Of a DNA stretch of 64,000 nucleotides, positions 1 to 9,176 are shown one piece after another. This DNA comes from Natronomonas salina (GTDB lineage Archaea; Halobacteriota; Halobacteria; Halobacteriales; Haloarculaceae). Below the pieces are notes generated by a model. The model saw only the letters and a program-made list of their open reading frames with translations, was not told the origin of the DNA and made no database searches. The position numbers and the translations under genes are program-made. The stretch spans positions 2,604,001-2,668,000 of the forward strand of contig NZ_CP058335.1 of NCBI RefSeq assembly GCF_013391105.1, written 5' to 3'. Within the stretch, counting starts at the first letter, position 1. Each line of letters opens with the position of its first letter.

Positions 1-966
<966 letters not shown>

Positions 967-1033
967 GGCCTCCTCTGGCCGCGCCTTCGTTCATAAACCT
1001 CGGCGCGGCGGCCGGGTCGGGTGGGCGGCCGGC

Positions 1034-2191
1034 TCAGGCGTATCCGTCGGGGGCGTCGAGCCCGCGGTTCCGTCCCAGCCCCTGCAGCACCTCGATGGCG
1101 GTGACGAAGTCCGCCGACGTAATCTGACCGACGAACCGCCCGCGCTCGGTGACGAGCAGTCGGTCGCCCCGCGACTCGCTGAGCGCCCGGAGGGCCTCGA
1201 AGGCGTCGGCGTCGGGGGCGACCGTCGGGGGCGCCGCGCCCATCACGTCCGCGACGGTCGTCGAGTCGCGCCGCTCGCGGGGTACGGTCCGGACGACGTC
1301 GAGGGTCACCAGTCCGGTGACGGTCTCGCCGTCCATCACGGGGTAGGCGACCGTCCGCTCGGTGACGACGCGCTCGAGGAACTCCGCGACGGTCGCCCCC
1401 GGCGCGACCGTCCGGACGTCGCTGGACATCAGTTCGCGGGCGGTCATGCCCCGCAGCAGGTCGCGGATGACGGTGGCGCGGGACTCCGCGCCCGCGGCGA
1501 CGTAGACGAACATCGCGACCAGCAGCATCAGCGGTGCCAGCAGCAGAACGGCGACGACCGCCAGCAGGACGGCCATCCCCTTGCCGACGGCGGCGGCGGT
1601 CCGTGTCGCCTCGGCGTACGGGCGCTCCCGCGCCAGCAGCGCCCGGAGGACGCGCCCGCCGTCCATCGGGAACGCCGGGAGCATGTTGAACGCCGCGAGC
1701 GTGAGGTTGATGACCGCGAGCCAGCCCACCAAGAACAGCAGCGCCGGCTCCGGCGGGACGACGAACAGCAGCGCGTAGCAGCCGACGCCGACGAGGACGC
1801 TCATCGCCGGGCCAGCCAGCGCGACGTAGAACTCGACGTTCCAGTCCTCAGGGAGGTCCTCCATGCGGGCGAGGCCGCCGAAGATCCACAGCGTGATCGA
1901 GGTGATGGTGATGTCGTAGCGACGGGCCGTCCAGGAGTGGCCCAGCTCGTGCAGCAGGACGCCGACGAAGAGGCCGACCGCGGCGGCGACGCCGATCAGC
2001 TCGGCGGTGTAGCCGGTCTGCAGCGTCGCCACGTCGACGGGGTGCGGCGATATCACCTCGACGAGGCTCGCGTACTGGGCCATCTGCTCCGGGCGGGAGA
2101 CGAGCCACGCCAGCACCGGCAGGAAGACCAGCAGGGTGACGTTCAGCCGGACGGGGATGCCCGTCACGCTGCCGATCTCGAAGTTGCGCAT
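1034..2191 (-). CDS. Site-2 protease family M50 metalloprotease with C-terminal CBS pair
   Basis: 385 residues. HELGH (81-85) is the zinc-binding motif inside a membrane segment, and NMLPAFPMDGGR (169-180) supplies the third, aspartate ligand; these are the two signature motifs of M50 intramembrane proteases. Several hydrophobic helices lie between 15 and 230. Two CBS domains follow (about 248-370), a usual nucleotide-sensing add-on in archaeal S2P homologues. Such enzymes cleave transmembrane substrates such as anti-sigma-like or regulatory proteins; the substrate here is unknown. The ATG at 2191 gives the expected MRNFEIGSVTGIPVRLN start. The gene is a single unit between rpl15e and the DUF6735-like gene, all on the minus strand. 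Confidence 0.93.
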   Translation of the reverse strand: MRNFEIGSVTGIPVRLNVTLLVFLPVLAWLVSRPEQMAQYASLVEVISPHPVDVATLQTGYTAELIGVAAAVGLFVGVLLHELGHSWTARRYDITITSITLWIFGGLARMEDLPEDWNVEFYVALAGPAMSVLVGVGCYALLFVVPPEPALLFLVGWLAVINLTLAAFNMLPAFPMDGGRVLRALLARERPYAEATRTAAAVGKGMAVLLAVVAVLLLAPLMLLVAMFVYVAAGAESRATVIRDLLRGMTARELMSSDVRTVAPGATVAEFLERVVTERTVAYPVMDGETVTGLVTLDVVRTVPRERRDSTTVADVMGAAPPTVAPDADAFEALRALSESRGDRLLVTERGRFVGQITSADFVTAIEVLQGLGRNRGLDAPDGYA

Positions 2192-2281
2192 GCCACTCTG
2201 GACGGCCGGCGTCGGCTAAAAACGTGCGGGGCGCTCCGCGTCCATCGCAACCGCGAGAAATTCGTCCGTGGGAAATCGCCG

Positions 2282-2297
2282 CCGGCCGCGTGGCCGG
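2282..2297 (-). terminator. Perfect hairpin directly after rpl15e
   Basis: A perfect 6-bp stem with a 4-base loop (CCGGCC/GGCCGG) starts 3 bases after the rpl15e stop codon. Archaeal termination usually depends on T-runs, and only a weak one (ATTTC) follows here. It may be a 3'-end stabilising or processing structure rather than a true terminator. Confidence 0.35.
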
Positions 2298-2299
2298 AG

Positions 2300-2890
2300 T
2301 TACTTGCCGCGCTTGTCGTTCGCGCGGATGCTCGGGAACGTGTGTTCGGTCCCCTTGCCGCGGTTCTGCTGGCCGCGGCCGCGCTGGCCGGCGGAGGTGC
2401 GCCCGCGGTAGGCGCGGCCCTTCTGGCTGCTGTCGCAGATCCAGCTCAGCTCGTCGTCGTTCTGGATGGCGCCGTGCTCGGGGTCGAGCATGATGACTTC
2501 GAACCACTTCTGGGAGCCGTCCTCACCGACCCAGTAGCTGTTGAGCACGCGCAGGTTGCGGAACTTCCGTCCGGCGCGTTCCTCGGCGATGCGCTGGAGG
2601 TTCTTCCGGCGGGTGATCTTGTTGACACCCTGGCGCTTCGACCGGCGGCCGGCCTTGAAGCGCTGCTTGCGGGCGCTGCCCTTCCGGACCGACACCCGGG
2701 CGACGACGACGCCCTGCTTGGCCTTGTAGCCGAGCGAGCGCGCCTTGTCCAGCCGCGTCGGTCGCTCGACGCGTTCGATGGAACCCTGGTCGCGCCAGTC
2801 CTGCTGGCGCTGCCACTGCAGTTCCGCGAGCTTTCCTTCCTTCGGCGTCTTCCACGCCTCCCGTATGTGCGAGTAGAAGCTTCGTGCCAT
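2300..2890 (-). CDS. rpl15e: 50S ribosomal protein L15e
   Basis: 196 residues starting [20 protein letters not shown] and very basic, unlike its acidic neighbours, as expected of an rRNA-binding protein. The core [27 protein letters not shown] and the [26 protein letters not shown] block are diagnostic of archaeal/eukaryotic L15e, a protein buried in the large subunit. The open frame extends upstream to 2938, but the ATG at 2890 gives the canonical N-terminus. It is a single gene with a long structured leader upstream. Length matches the family. Confidence 0.97.
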   Translation of the reverse strand: MARSFYSHIREAWKTPKEGKLAELQWQRQQDWRDQGSIERVERPTRLDKARSLGYKAKQGVVVARVSVRKGSARKQRFKAGRRSKRQGVNKITRRKNLQRIAEERAGRKFRNLRVLNSYWVGEDGSQKWFEVIMLDPEHGAIQNDDELSWICDSSQKGRAYRGRTSAGQRGRGQQNRGKGTEHTFPSIRANDKRGK

Positions 2891-3020
2891 GATGTTCACC
2901 ACGGGCGTTGCGTGGTTCAATCCGCGTCGGCGGATCACATCCCGACCTGCGTAGACAGGTGCCCACTGGTGCCCGTCGTCCAGCGAGTTACCCGTAGTTC
3001 TCTATTCCTCCGGTTAAGGG
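2891..3020 (-). promoter_or_regulatory. rpl15e promoter and structured leader
   Basis: A TTAA-type box (about 3013-3018) would place transcription start near 2990, giving a leader of about 100 nt; most genes in this window look leaderless. The leader holds two small perfect hairpins: 2920-2935 (6-bp stem, 4-base loop) and 2945-2960 (5-bp stem, 6-base loop). Autogenous control or translation-efficiency roles are conceivable; this is inference. Confidence 0.4.
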
Positions 3021-3178
3021 CTTCGGAACGCCCTCGACGCCGTCGGCTCTGGCAGGATCTGACGGTCAATGTGGTGTGTTGGCACATTTAAATCTCACGA
3101 TATCGACTTTAGAACGGTTTTCCGACCCGAAATAGGGGGATCTGAGCGTCTCTGGAGAGGGCATCTGGTAAATATTCT

Positions 3179-3199
3179 ATATCGCGACATTCGGTTTAT
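3179..3199 (+). repeat. 21-bp dispersed motif, copy 1
   Basis: ATATCGC, 3 bases, then ATTCGGTTTAT; two differences from the best consensus (RTATCGC-N3-ATACAGTTTAT). Lies in the gap between rpl15e and the RIO kinase. Confidence 0.45.
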
Positions 3200-3560
3200 G
3201 GGGTCTGAGCCGTGTTGGTGGCTTCAAATCAAAAATCTCTGGCTCAATAGTCCTGGCTGGCAATATTTCTATTTATACTAACTTAATCTAAAGTATAGCA
3301 GCCCGCTTAGAACCTCTGGAGCTGTTCGGGTCTCTGGTTGTGGTCCTCTCTCCGAATTCCGGATTGGGTCTGTGGAGATCGGACTGGGCGCGGGTGCAGA
3401 TTTGACTCAGCGGTAGCATGGCAGTTGAGCGAGCTAAGGATTGATAGTTAATGACTCCCAATGTGTATGGGGTGCCAATGGAGTGGAGAATAGGGCTTGA
3501 TCGTTACGCTCGAGTCGTTCGATGGGATCGAACATCTCCAGAGAGACAGTCTCTTAAGAG

Positions 3561-3581
3561 ATAAACTGTATAGCACGATAC
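3561..3581 (-). repeat. 21-bp dispersed motif, copy 2
   Basis: On the minus strand it reads GTATCGT, 3 bases, then ATACAGTTTAT; the right half is perfect. It is preceded on the plus strand by a short palindromic GAGACAGTCTC stretch. Confidence 0.5.
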
Positions 3582-3705
3582 CAAAATAGTGCAGCGAGCC
3601 GAACTACGATTCTCGTCAGCTCTCGTTACACCGCTTGAAAGTTACTCTACCACGGGACTCCGGGTTTTCAGATCTCGGTTAAAGCCCTAAACCGGCAACT
3701 GAGGG

Positions 3706-4021
3706 TTGATAGAACGTCTACGTGGTGGAATGGACGGATGCCACTTCGACGTCCAGCTGGACTTAGACGACTACGTCGGGCGATTTCTGGACGGAAGTGT
3801 CACCAAGGTCCGGGAACAGATGGGCGCTGAGGCTGTGAATCTGGGAAGCTTCTCCACCAGAGCACCGCTGTCGGGTATCTATGCGGCCTCTACCCGGACA
3901 AGTCTAAGAGCTCGTCGAAGCAATCGACCCTGAACAGTCGATTGCTGCCTCCGGGACTGCCCCCTCGTCCGGGACCGACGCGGGTTCGCACTCCGGAAAC
4001 CCGTCGAGTACCCCGTGGTGA
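3706..4021 (+). pseudogene. Decayed coding fragment, frameshifted, family unknown
   Basis: From about 3730 to 3900 frame 1 shows strong G/C third-position bias and reads MDGCHFDVQLDLDDYVGRF... with no stop. From 3908 the bias continues in frame 2 (ELVEAIDPEQSIAASGT...) to a TGA at 4019, with a TAA in that frame just upstream (3905). A frame change plus surrounding AT-rich sequence suggests a relic of one gene. I could not assign the family, and there is no clear promoter or start codon (TTG is the only in-frame upstream start). Confidence 0.3.
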
Positions 4022-4547
4022 ACCCGAGTTTAGCCGGTAGTATGGGGGCAGTAAGAACCTCGAGCACTTCGCGCGGTTGCTTCGTTTGGCCCTCGATGGC
4101 CCCGATCTGCCGGAGGGGTGTAAAGCCAGCTCACTCGGGGATTGTCCGAGGAAAACGCGCTGCTCGAGGCCGGATTCAGTGTGAATGGCCGTCCTGCGGA
4201 CCTCGGTGCCATGCCTATTTGCCCGTGTTCTCGGTGCAGTTGGCAGTACGTTACGCGCGCGAACAGGCATATCCTCTCTCGATCCGGTCTCCGGAAACGA
4301 AATGGCCATCTCCGTCTTCCCCCCAGTCACGTCGAGACGCTCGTCAATGTTGTCACCTAGGTGAGCGGCAACACTATGTCGTAGATCGGTTCAGCCATTC
4401 ATCGTGAACTGAAATGTCTGAAGTCTGATGGCGTAGCGGCAGTATTGAATTAAATACAAATATAGGGAAAAATGCCGAAATCGGGACGCTACGGCTTGTA
4501 TGGCCAGTATTTATCGAAGAGGAACCAAACTGCTTCGGCGCCATTTG

Positions 4548-4568
4548 ATATCGCGACATACAGTTTAC
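4548..4568 (+). repeat. 21-bp dispersed motif, copy 3
   Basis: ATATCGC, GAC, then ATACAGTTTAC; only the last base departs from consensus. CTTATACC (TATA-like) follows directly. A second isolated ATATCGC occurs about 40 bp downstream (about 4590). Located just past the RIO kinase stop codon. Confidence 0.6.
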
Positions 4569-4641
4569 CTTATACCTGGCCTGAATCCGATATCGCGTCT
4601 CTAGAAGTCAGGAAAACTGGCTCGTATCCGCTAACGAGGCT

Positions 4642-5550
4642 TCAAACGGCGAAGGAGCGCACTGACTCGAACTCGTCGTTCCGGATCGCCGACGACAGTG
4701 CCTCCCGGTCGACGTCCGGTGTCTCACCGGGGTGTTTCCGCTGGAAGTAGCCGAGGATATTGTCGACGTCGCGGCGGAGCAGCTCGTCGCTGTTCTCGTG
4801 TTCGGCCGGGACGGCCTGCGGCCAGTCGAAGACCGTGACGCCGTCGGCGGAGACGAAGACGTTGTACTCGCTCATGTCCGCGTGCACGAACCCCTCCTCG
4901 TAGGCGGTGGCCATCTCGGCGAGCACGAGGTCCAGGACGCCGATCACCTGCTCGGGTTCGAGTTTGGCCCGCGACAGCTCGACCCCGTCGATCTTCTCCA
5001 TCAGTATCGCGTGTCGGTTCTGATCGACCGGTCTGGGAACGCTGACGGCCGGGTAGAGCGTCTCCAGTGCCTCGTACTCGCGCTCTGCAGCCTTCCTGGC
5101 GGTGTAGAGCCACGACCGGTGTTCCTTGTCGGCGGTGTACTCCCGCTCCTTCTGTACCTCGCGGAAGTTCGTGTACCCCTCGCGGTGGTACTTCAGCGCC
5201 AACGGCTTGAACGACCGGGCTTCGTAGACGTCGCTCTCCTTCCCGACACCCAGGGGTGCGCCCACGCCGTCGATGGATTCGCGTTCGGCGAAGGTGTGCA
5301 ACGCGAGCGCGTCGTACCCCTCAAAGGTGAGGCGGTACCCGGTGTACTGGATCGTCTTCCGTTCAACTAGGCCGCGGTCCATGCAGCGGTCCACGCGGTA
5401 CTCGACTTCCTCCTCGTCCAGCCGGGAGAACTCGGGGATCTTCCCGGTCGAAACCCACCGGGAGAACCGCATGCCGTGCTCGATGCCCGACAGCAGGTGG
5501 AAGTCCTCCTGCTCCAACTCGGCCATCTGCGTGGCGACGTTCTGGACCAT
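4642..5550 (-). CDS. RIO2-type serine/threonine protein kinase
   Basis: 302 residues with the RIO2 layout: an N-terminal winged helix (about 1-90), then the RIO kinase domain. Motifs are GVGKESDVYEA (flexible P-loop), LALKYHREG (ATP-lysine), HADMSEYNVFV (catalytic loop, HxDxSEYN) and VFDWPQAV (metal-binding Asp of the DxPQ motif). Archaeal Rio2 phosphorylates itself and acts in maturation of the small ribosomal subunit; that role is from family knowledge. The open frame extends to 5652 but the ATG at 5550 gives the usual MVQNVATQMAELEQEDFHLL start. Upstream lies a strong TATATAA box (5602-5610) flanked by motif copy 4. Transcribed alone. Confidence 0.93.
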   Translation of the reverse strand: MVQNVATQMAELEQEDFHLLSGIEHGMRFSRWVSTGKIPEFSRLDEEEVEYRVDRCMDRGLVERKTIQYTGYRLTFEGYDALALHTFAERESIDGVGAPLGVGKESDVYEARSFKPLALKYHREGYTNFREVQKEREYTADKEHRSWLYTARKAAEREYEALETLYPAVSVPRPVDQNRHAILMEKIDGVELSRAKLEPEQVIGVLDLVLAEMATAYEEGFVHADMSEYNVFVSADGVTVFDWPQAVPAEHENSDELLRRDVDNILGYFQRKHPGETPDVDREALSSAIRNDEFESVRSFAV

Positions 5551-5601
5551 CTCACCGCCTCTAGCGTGTCGACGCCCAAAAGGGGTACGAGTGCGGTTCT
5601 G

Positions 5602-5610
5602 CTTATATAA
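5602..5610 (-). promoter_or_regulatory. RIO kinase TATA box
   Basis: TTATATAAT about 52-60 bp before the RIO kinase ATG. Motif copy 4 (5610-5630) abuts its upstream edge, where a BRE or operator would sit. Confidence 0.5.
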
Positions 5611-5630
5611 TAAATCGTCTACTGCGATAT
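5610..5630 (-). repeat. 21-bp dispersed motif, copy 4
   Basis: Minus-strand reading is ATATCGC, 3 bases, then AGACGATTTAT. The left half and spacing are exact; the right half has three differences. It lies directly upstream of the RIO kinase TATA box. Confidence 0.45.
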
Positions 5631-5741
5631 AGAAAACCTGGGTTGGGGCCACCTCTGTGGCTCGTTCTGTGCGCCGAATCTACGGATAGAAGCGCCGCTA
5701 CGGGGTTACTAGTCGATCGAGTGAAGATGAGACGCCGCGGA

Positions 5742-6134
5742 TTACTTCTCGAGGAACGAAGGCAGGTCGAGACTCTCCGGGCGACGACCGGTAAGGGGCT
5801 CACCGTCGGATCGCGTGAGCGCGTCGGGTAACCCGGTCGGTCCCGCCCCGGAGTCGACGCCGACGGACCGGAGCTTCGTCTCGACGAGGGTCTCCCAGAC
5901 TTCCGTCGAATCCTCCGCGTTGGGCTTCAGTTCTAGCGCCTTCGCACGCCCCTCGTCGTAGGCGAGTTCGACGAGACTCTCGTCGTAGGAGTCCGGCGAT
6001 TGTGCGCGCAGCTCCTCGAACCGGGCTTCGTGATCCGGGTCGCCGCAGACCGAGGCGACGCCCAGGGCGTAGGCCCGCTTGATCACCTCGCGACTGTCGA
6101 GGTCGGTGTCGTCGTCGAAGTGGGCGTCGTACAT
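5742..6134 (-). CDS. Acidic protein of unknown function coupled to KaiC-like ATPase
   Basis: 130 residues, acidic, soluble, starting MYDAHFDDDTDLDSREVIKRAYALGVASVCG. The first ~80 residues look mainly helical and the tail is Pro/Gly-rich. No catalytic motif is recognised. Its ATG overlaps the stop of the upstream KaiC/RAD55-like gene by one base (TGATG), so the two are almost certainly translated from one message. That makes it a likely partner or effector of the ATPase; this is inference from context only. Confidence 0.7.
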   Translation of the reverse strand: MYDAHFDDDTDLDSREVIKRAYALGVASVCGDPDHEARFEELRAQSPDSYDESLVELAYDEGRAKALELKPNAEDSTEVWETLVETKLRSVGVDSGAGPTGLPDALTRSDGEPLTGRRPESLDLPSFLEK

Positions 6135-6829
6135 CAGTGACGCTGGAGCTGTTGTCCGCCGACGTGCAATCCGTCGTCGCTGAACGAGAGTTCGTGGATG
6201 TCGGTGTCGACGGCCGTCCCGCGCATCTTGAGCACCTGGACGCCGCGGCGCATCCCCTCCTCCTCCAGGAAATTGTGGAGGAAGATGACCCCGTGCGCGA
6301 GGTAGTGTTCGTCGGCGTAGGCGCTCGGATCGGTCATCTCCGAGATGAGGATGGCCGTCACGTCGGTTCGTTTCAGGGCCGTGAAGAACTGGATCGCGCT
6401 GTTGTCGGTGTCGTCGAGGAAGTACTGGAGCAGCATCGTCGAGTCGATGACGATCCGATCGACGTTCTGGGACTCGATGTGGCTCGTGAGCCGGTTGACC
6501 ACGTCGTTGCTGCCGCGGCGGTTGCCGGGCATCCGGAACAGCTGCTTGCCGTCGTTGGAGAACACGTCGATGAAGGCCATCCGGTCGGTCCTGATGGCCT
6601 GGTCGAAGTCGAAATCGTACCCCGACATGTCGTCGACGATGTCCTCCCTCGACTCGTGCATGCTGACGAACAGGCAGTTGTCGCCCTGTCTGACCCCCTC
6701 GACGAGGAACTGACTCGAGAACGTCGTCTTGCCGCTGCCGGGTGGACCACAGATCACGTACAGTCTGCTGGACGGGAGCCCGCCCTCGATCAGGTCGTCG
6801 AATCCGGCCACGCCGCTCGAAATACGCAT
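6134..6829 (-). CDS. KaiC / RAD55-like RecA-superfamily ATPase
   Basis: 231 residues with one RecA-fold domain. It starts MRISSGVAGFDDLIEGGLP, the usual KaiC-like opening (SGxxxLDxLLxGGxP). Walker A is GPPGSGKTTF (28-37), Walker B is VDRIVIDSTML, and a catalytic-Glu region lies at LFVSMHESRE. Haloarchaeal single-domain KaiC/GvpD/RadA-like proteins are usually regulatory ATPases in signalling or transcription rather than clock components. A TATA box (ATATAA, about 6852) lies ~25 bp from the ATG, so the transcript is probably leaderless. It is followed by the coupled small acidic gene. Confidence 0.85.
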   Translation of the reverse strand: MRISSGVAGFDDLIEGGLPSSRLYVICGPPGSGKTTFSSQFLVEGVRQGDNCLFVSMHESREDIVDDMSGYDFDFDQAIRTDRMAFIDVFSNDGKQLFRMPGNRRGSNDVVNRLTSHIESQNVDRIVIDSTMLLQYFLDDTDNSAIQFFTALKRTDVTAILISEMTDPSAYADEHYLAHGVIFLHNFLEEEGMRRGVQVLKMRGTAVDTDIHELSFSDDGLHVGGQQLQRH

Positions 6830-6851
6830 ACTACGTGGATTGGTGATGTCG

Positions 6852-6857
6852 CATATA
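6852..6857 (-). promoter_or_regulatory. TATA box of the KaiC-like operon
   Basis: ATATGC/CATATA box about 25 bp upstream of the ATG at 6829, the spacing of a leaderless haloarchaeal promoter. Confidence 0.5.
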
Positions 6858-7050
6858 ACTCCGCAGACGGGTTCGGCGGGTTGAACGAGATTCGATTTCG
6901 GTCGCGACCGTGACGAATACAGTAGCGTCCATTTGGAGGTATGAGAAAAAATTTTAATTAATTTACTATGTGATTTTCTTCTTCACGTCGATATCGCCGC
7001 TAAGAGCAGTTTTGGTTCGGAGATTGGGTTAGCTGCAGACTTGATATTTG

Positions 7051-7071
7051 ATATCGCTGAATACAGTTTAA
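7051..7071 (+). repeat. 21-bp dispersed motif, copy 5
   Basis: ATATCGC, TGA, then ATACAGTTTAA; a near-perfect match. It is followed immediately by CATATAAAT, a TATA box pointing towards the nuclease gene. Confidence 0.6.
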
Positions 7072-7190
7072 CATATAAATGGTGTTCGTACTGATGGTGT
7101 GTCAACCAGGGCAGTGGGAGAGCGTCGGAGTCCCCGGAAATCGGAAACCCGAGCGAGTACTTTACGAGGCTCGACGACCCAGGGACGGTC

Positions 7191-7922
7191 GTGCGACTGG
7201 AGAACTCATACATCGGCGTCGACGGGGTGGGCGAGACCACCGAGCGGAAGCTCTGGGAGGCCGGCGCCCACACGTGGGCGGATTTCGAACCCTCCCTCTG
7301 CGGTCCGACGACGGCCGAACGCATCGAGTCGTTCATCGAGAGGGCCCGGCCGCGACTCGAGAACGGCGACTCGGACTTCTTCGACCGGCGACTCCCCTCC
7401 TCGGAGCGGTGGCGGCTCTACGAGAACTTCCGCGAGGAGGCCTGCTTCTTCGACATCGAGACGACCGGGCTGGACCAGACCTACAACGACGTCACCTGCG
7501 TCAGCTTCCACCGCGACGGCGACACGGAGACCCTCGTCCGCGGCGACGACCTCACGCACGAGAACGTCCGGGAGCTCCTGGACGCGCCGCTTCTGGTCTC
7601 GTTCAACGGCGCTCGCTTCGACATCCCGTTCCTCGAGGAGTCGTTCGACCTCTCCATCGACGCTCCCCACCTCGACCTGATGTATCCCTGCAAGCGCGTC
7701 GACCTGACGGGCGGACTGAAGGCCATCGAACCGGAGTGCGGCGTCGAGCGCGACCGGCCGGACATCTCTGGCGAGGACGCCGTGCGGCTGTGGCGCGAAC
7801 ACGAACGCGGCGTCGACGGCGCTCTCGAGACCCTGATCTCGTACAACCGCGAGGACACGGTCAACCTGAAGACCGTCGCTGACGACACCGTCGAGCGGCT
7901 CGACCGCCGGCTGCTCCCGTAG
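7191..7922 (+). CDS. RNase H-fold 3'-5' exonuclease-like protein (YprB type)
   Basis: 243 residues. The N-terminal ~60 residues (ENSYIGVDGVGETTERKLWEAG) resemble a helix-hairpin-helix DNA-binding segment. From about 85 an RNase H-like exonuclease domain follows: CFFDIETTGLD (DxE, Exo I), LLVSFNGARFDIPFL (Exo II Asp) and ISYNREDTVNL (YxxxD Exo III). These are the DEDD catalytic acidic residues in order, so an active nuclease is predicted; the substrate is unknown. The start is the GTG at 7191, since the frame is open upstream only to a TGA at 7092 and family members begin with an equivalent MR(I/V)ENS. Located near endonuclease IV, but not in its operon. Confidence 0.85.
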   Translation: MRLENSYIGVDGVGETTERKLWEAGAHTWADFEPSLCGPTTAERIESFIERARPRLENGDSDFFDRRLPSSERWRLYENFREEACFFDIETTGLDQTYNDVTCVSFHRDGDTETLVRGDDLTHENVRELLDAPLLVSFNGARFDIPFLEESFDLSIDAPHLDLMYPCKRVDLTGGLKAIEPECGVERDRPDISGEDAVRLWREHERGVDGALETLISYNREDTVNLKTVADDTVERLDRRLLP

Positions 7923-7959
7923 GGACAACCGCTTTCACGGCCGCTGCGTAACGCGGGGT

Positions 7960-8805
7960 ATGGACTGGCGGCTCATCACCGAGGAGTTACTCGACGGTCC
8001 GATGGCGATGGCGCTCGACGAGGTCGCGGCCGAGACCGTCGCTGCAGGTGGCCCCGCGACGGTACGGCTCTACCGGTGGTTCCCCAGCACCGTGACACTC
8101 GGCTACAACAACGACGCCGACATCGTCGACTGGGAGCACTGCGACGACTGGGGGGTCAGCGTCACCCGAAGACCGACCGGCGGCGGCGCGATCTACCACG
8201 ATACCTCCGGCGACGTGGCCTACTCCATCATCGCGCCCGCCGACGAGTTCCCCAGCGACGTCACCGAGTGCTACCGAGAGTTCCTCCAGCCCATTCTGGC
8301 CGCCTTCGAGGCTGTAGGCGTCGACGTGGACTTCGCCGACGAGGAGAAAGCCGGGCTCTGGAATTCCCTTTGCTACCTTCTTCCCCTGGACCCGGCGCAC
8401 GACCTCGTCGGCCCGGACGGACGGAAGATCGCGGGTAACGCCCAGTACCGCACCCGCGACGCCGTCGTCCAGCACGGTTCGCTCACCTTCGAGGTCAACA
8501 CCGACCAGCATCTGGGCTGCTTCGAGGACCCGCCCGTGACGCCGGAGGAATTCGACGCGCGCGTGTGCGGGCTCCACGAACTCGTCTCGGTCGACGACGT
8601 CGTCGAGACCGGACTCGGCGCCTTCGGCGGGTACGACGTCCAGCGCTCGAAGTTCGTCTCCAATCTCGAGGACGCGCTCGCGGACTGGGCCGGCGCGGAG
8701 GAGAGCGAGTGGACCGACGAGGAGCTGGAGCGTGGTCGAGAACTCGTCGAGACGAAGTACGGCAACGACGAGTGGATCCGCGATCGGAACGATCCGACAG
8801 GATAG
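7960..8805 (+). CDS. lplA: Lipoate-protein ligase / biotin-lipoate ligase family protein
   Basis: 281 residues of the LplA/BPL fold. RRPTGGGAIYHDTSGDVAYSII (about 68-89) is the lipoyl-AMP binding signature, and DGRKIAGNAQYR carries the catalytic lysine. The family attaches lipoate (or octanoate) to lipoyl domains of 2-oxoacid dehydrogenases or the glycine cleavage H protein. The start MDWRLITEELLDGPMAMALDE matches the family. It lies 37 bp after the nuclease gene in the same direction and may be co-transcribed. Confidence 0.9.
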   Translation: MDWRLITEELLDGPMAMALDEVAAETVAAGGPATVRLYRWFPSTVTLGYNNDADIVDWEHCDDWGVSVTRRPTGGGAIYHDTSGDVAYSIIAPADEFPSDVTECYREFLQPILAAFEAVGVDVDFADEEKAGLWNSLCYLLPLDPAHDLVGPDGRKIAGNAQYRTRDAVVQHGSLTFEVNTDQHLGCFEDPPVTPEEFDARVCGLHELVSVDDVVETGLGAFGGYDVQRSKFVSNLEDALADWAGAEESEWTDEELERGRELVETKYGNDEWIRDRNDPTG

Positions 8806-9176
8806 CGAGTCTGGGCGTTAGCCGCTCTGACAACGGTTCCGTATAAGAATATATTGAATTTAGAATTAATTTTGCGTAGATAGCAAGCACGAGTCTTTTC
8901 GAGGCTGTTATGCTGTGGATATCCGAATTTGCGGTCAGACTCGAGATAAACTGTATATTGCTATACTAAATCACCGCGACTCGGTTGGCGTGGCTCGGTG
9001 GAGAAGAGTTCGAAATCGTTCTCATTGGGCTCTGGAAACACATATCTCGAATCATCTGAGATAAATCCAATCCAATAAATTAAGTATAAAACTTCACCGC
9101 GTTTTCCTCCCGTCAGCACATCGCTTCGGGTCTGATTCCGAAGCCCCTATCCCACCACACATCCGAGTCGACGAAG
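8806..9176. other. 370-bp AT-rich intergenic region
   Basis: Contains AT-rich tracts (8840-8880, 9060-9095) and motif copy 6 (8946-8966). TAAGTATAAAAC near 9078-9090 is TATA-like, but lies ~90 bp from the endonuclease IV start. No convincing coding sequence on either strand. Confidence 0.6.
8946..8966 (-). repeat. 21-bp dispersed motif, copy 6
   Basis: Minus-strand reading is GTATAGC, 3 bases, then ATACAGTTTAT. The right half is perfect; the left half has one base off the RTATCGC consensus. Confidence 0.5.

Larger units (their letters stand above)
2891..4641. other. 1.75-kb AT-richer gap with no intact gene
   Basis: Base composition drops well below that of the flanking genes, with many T/A tracts (for example 3265-3300 and 4440-4475). 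Open frames here are short and lack recognisable motifs. It contains the rpl15e leader, three copies of the 21-bp motif (3179, 3561, 4548) and a decayed coding fragment (3706-4021). The composition and debris suggest an insertion hot spot or remnant of acquired DNA. No tRNA or terminal inverted repeats of an insertion sequence were seen. Confidence 0.6.
6830..7190. other. 360-bp divergent intergenic region
   Basis: Separates the KaiC-like operon (minus) from the nuclease gene (plus). AT-rich tracts lie around 6945-6970. It holds motif copy 5 (7051-7071) and a weaker partial copy near 6990-7012 (ATATCGC followed at a longer spacing by AGCAGTTTT). A TATA box (7073-7080) directly follows motif copy 5. 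No coding potential seen. Confidence 0.6.

Noticed and set aside
3069..3281. 70-codon plus-strand frame in the AT-rich gap
   Set aside because: Codon use is unlike neighbours, with Trp/Tyr-rich content; probably noise.
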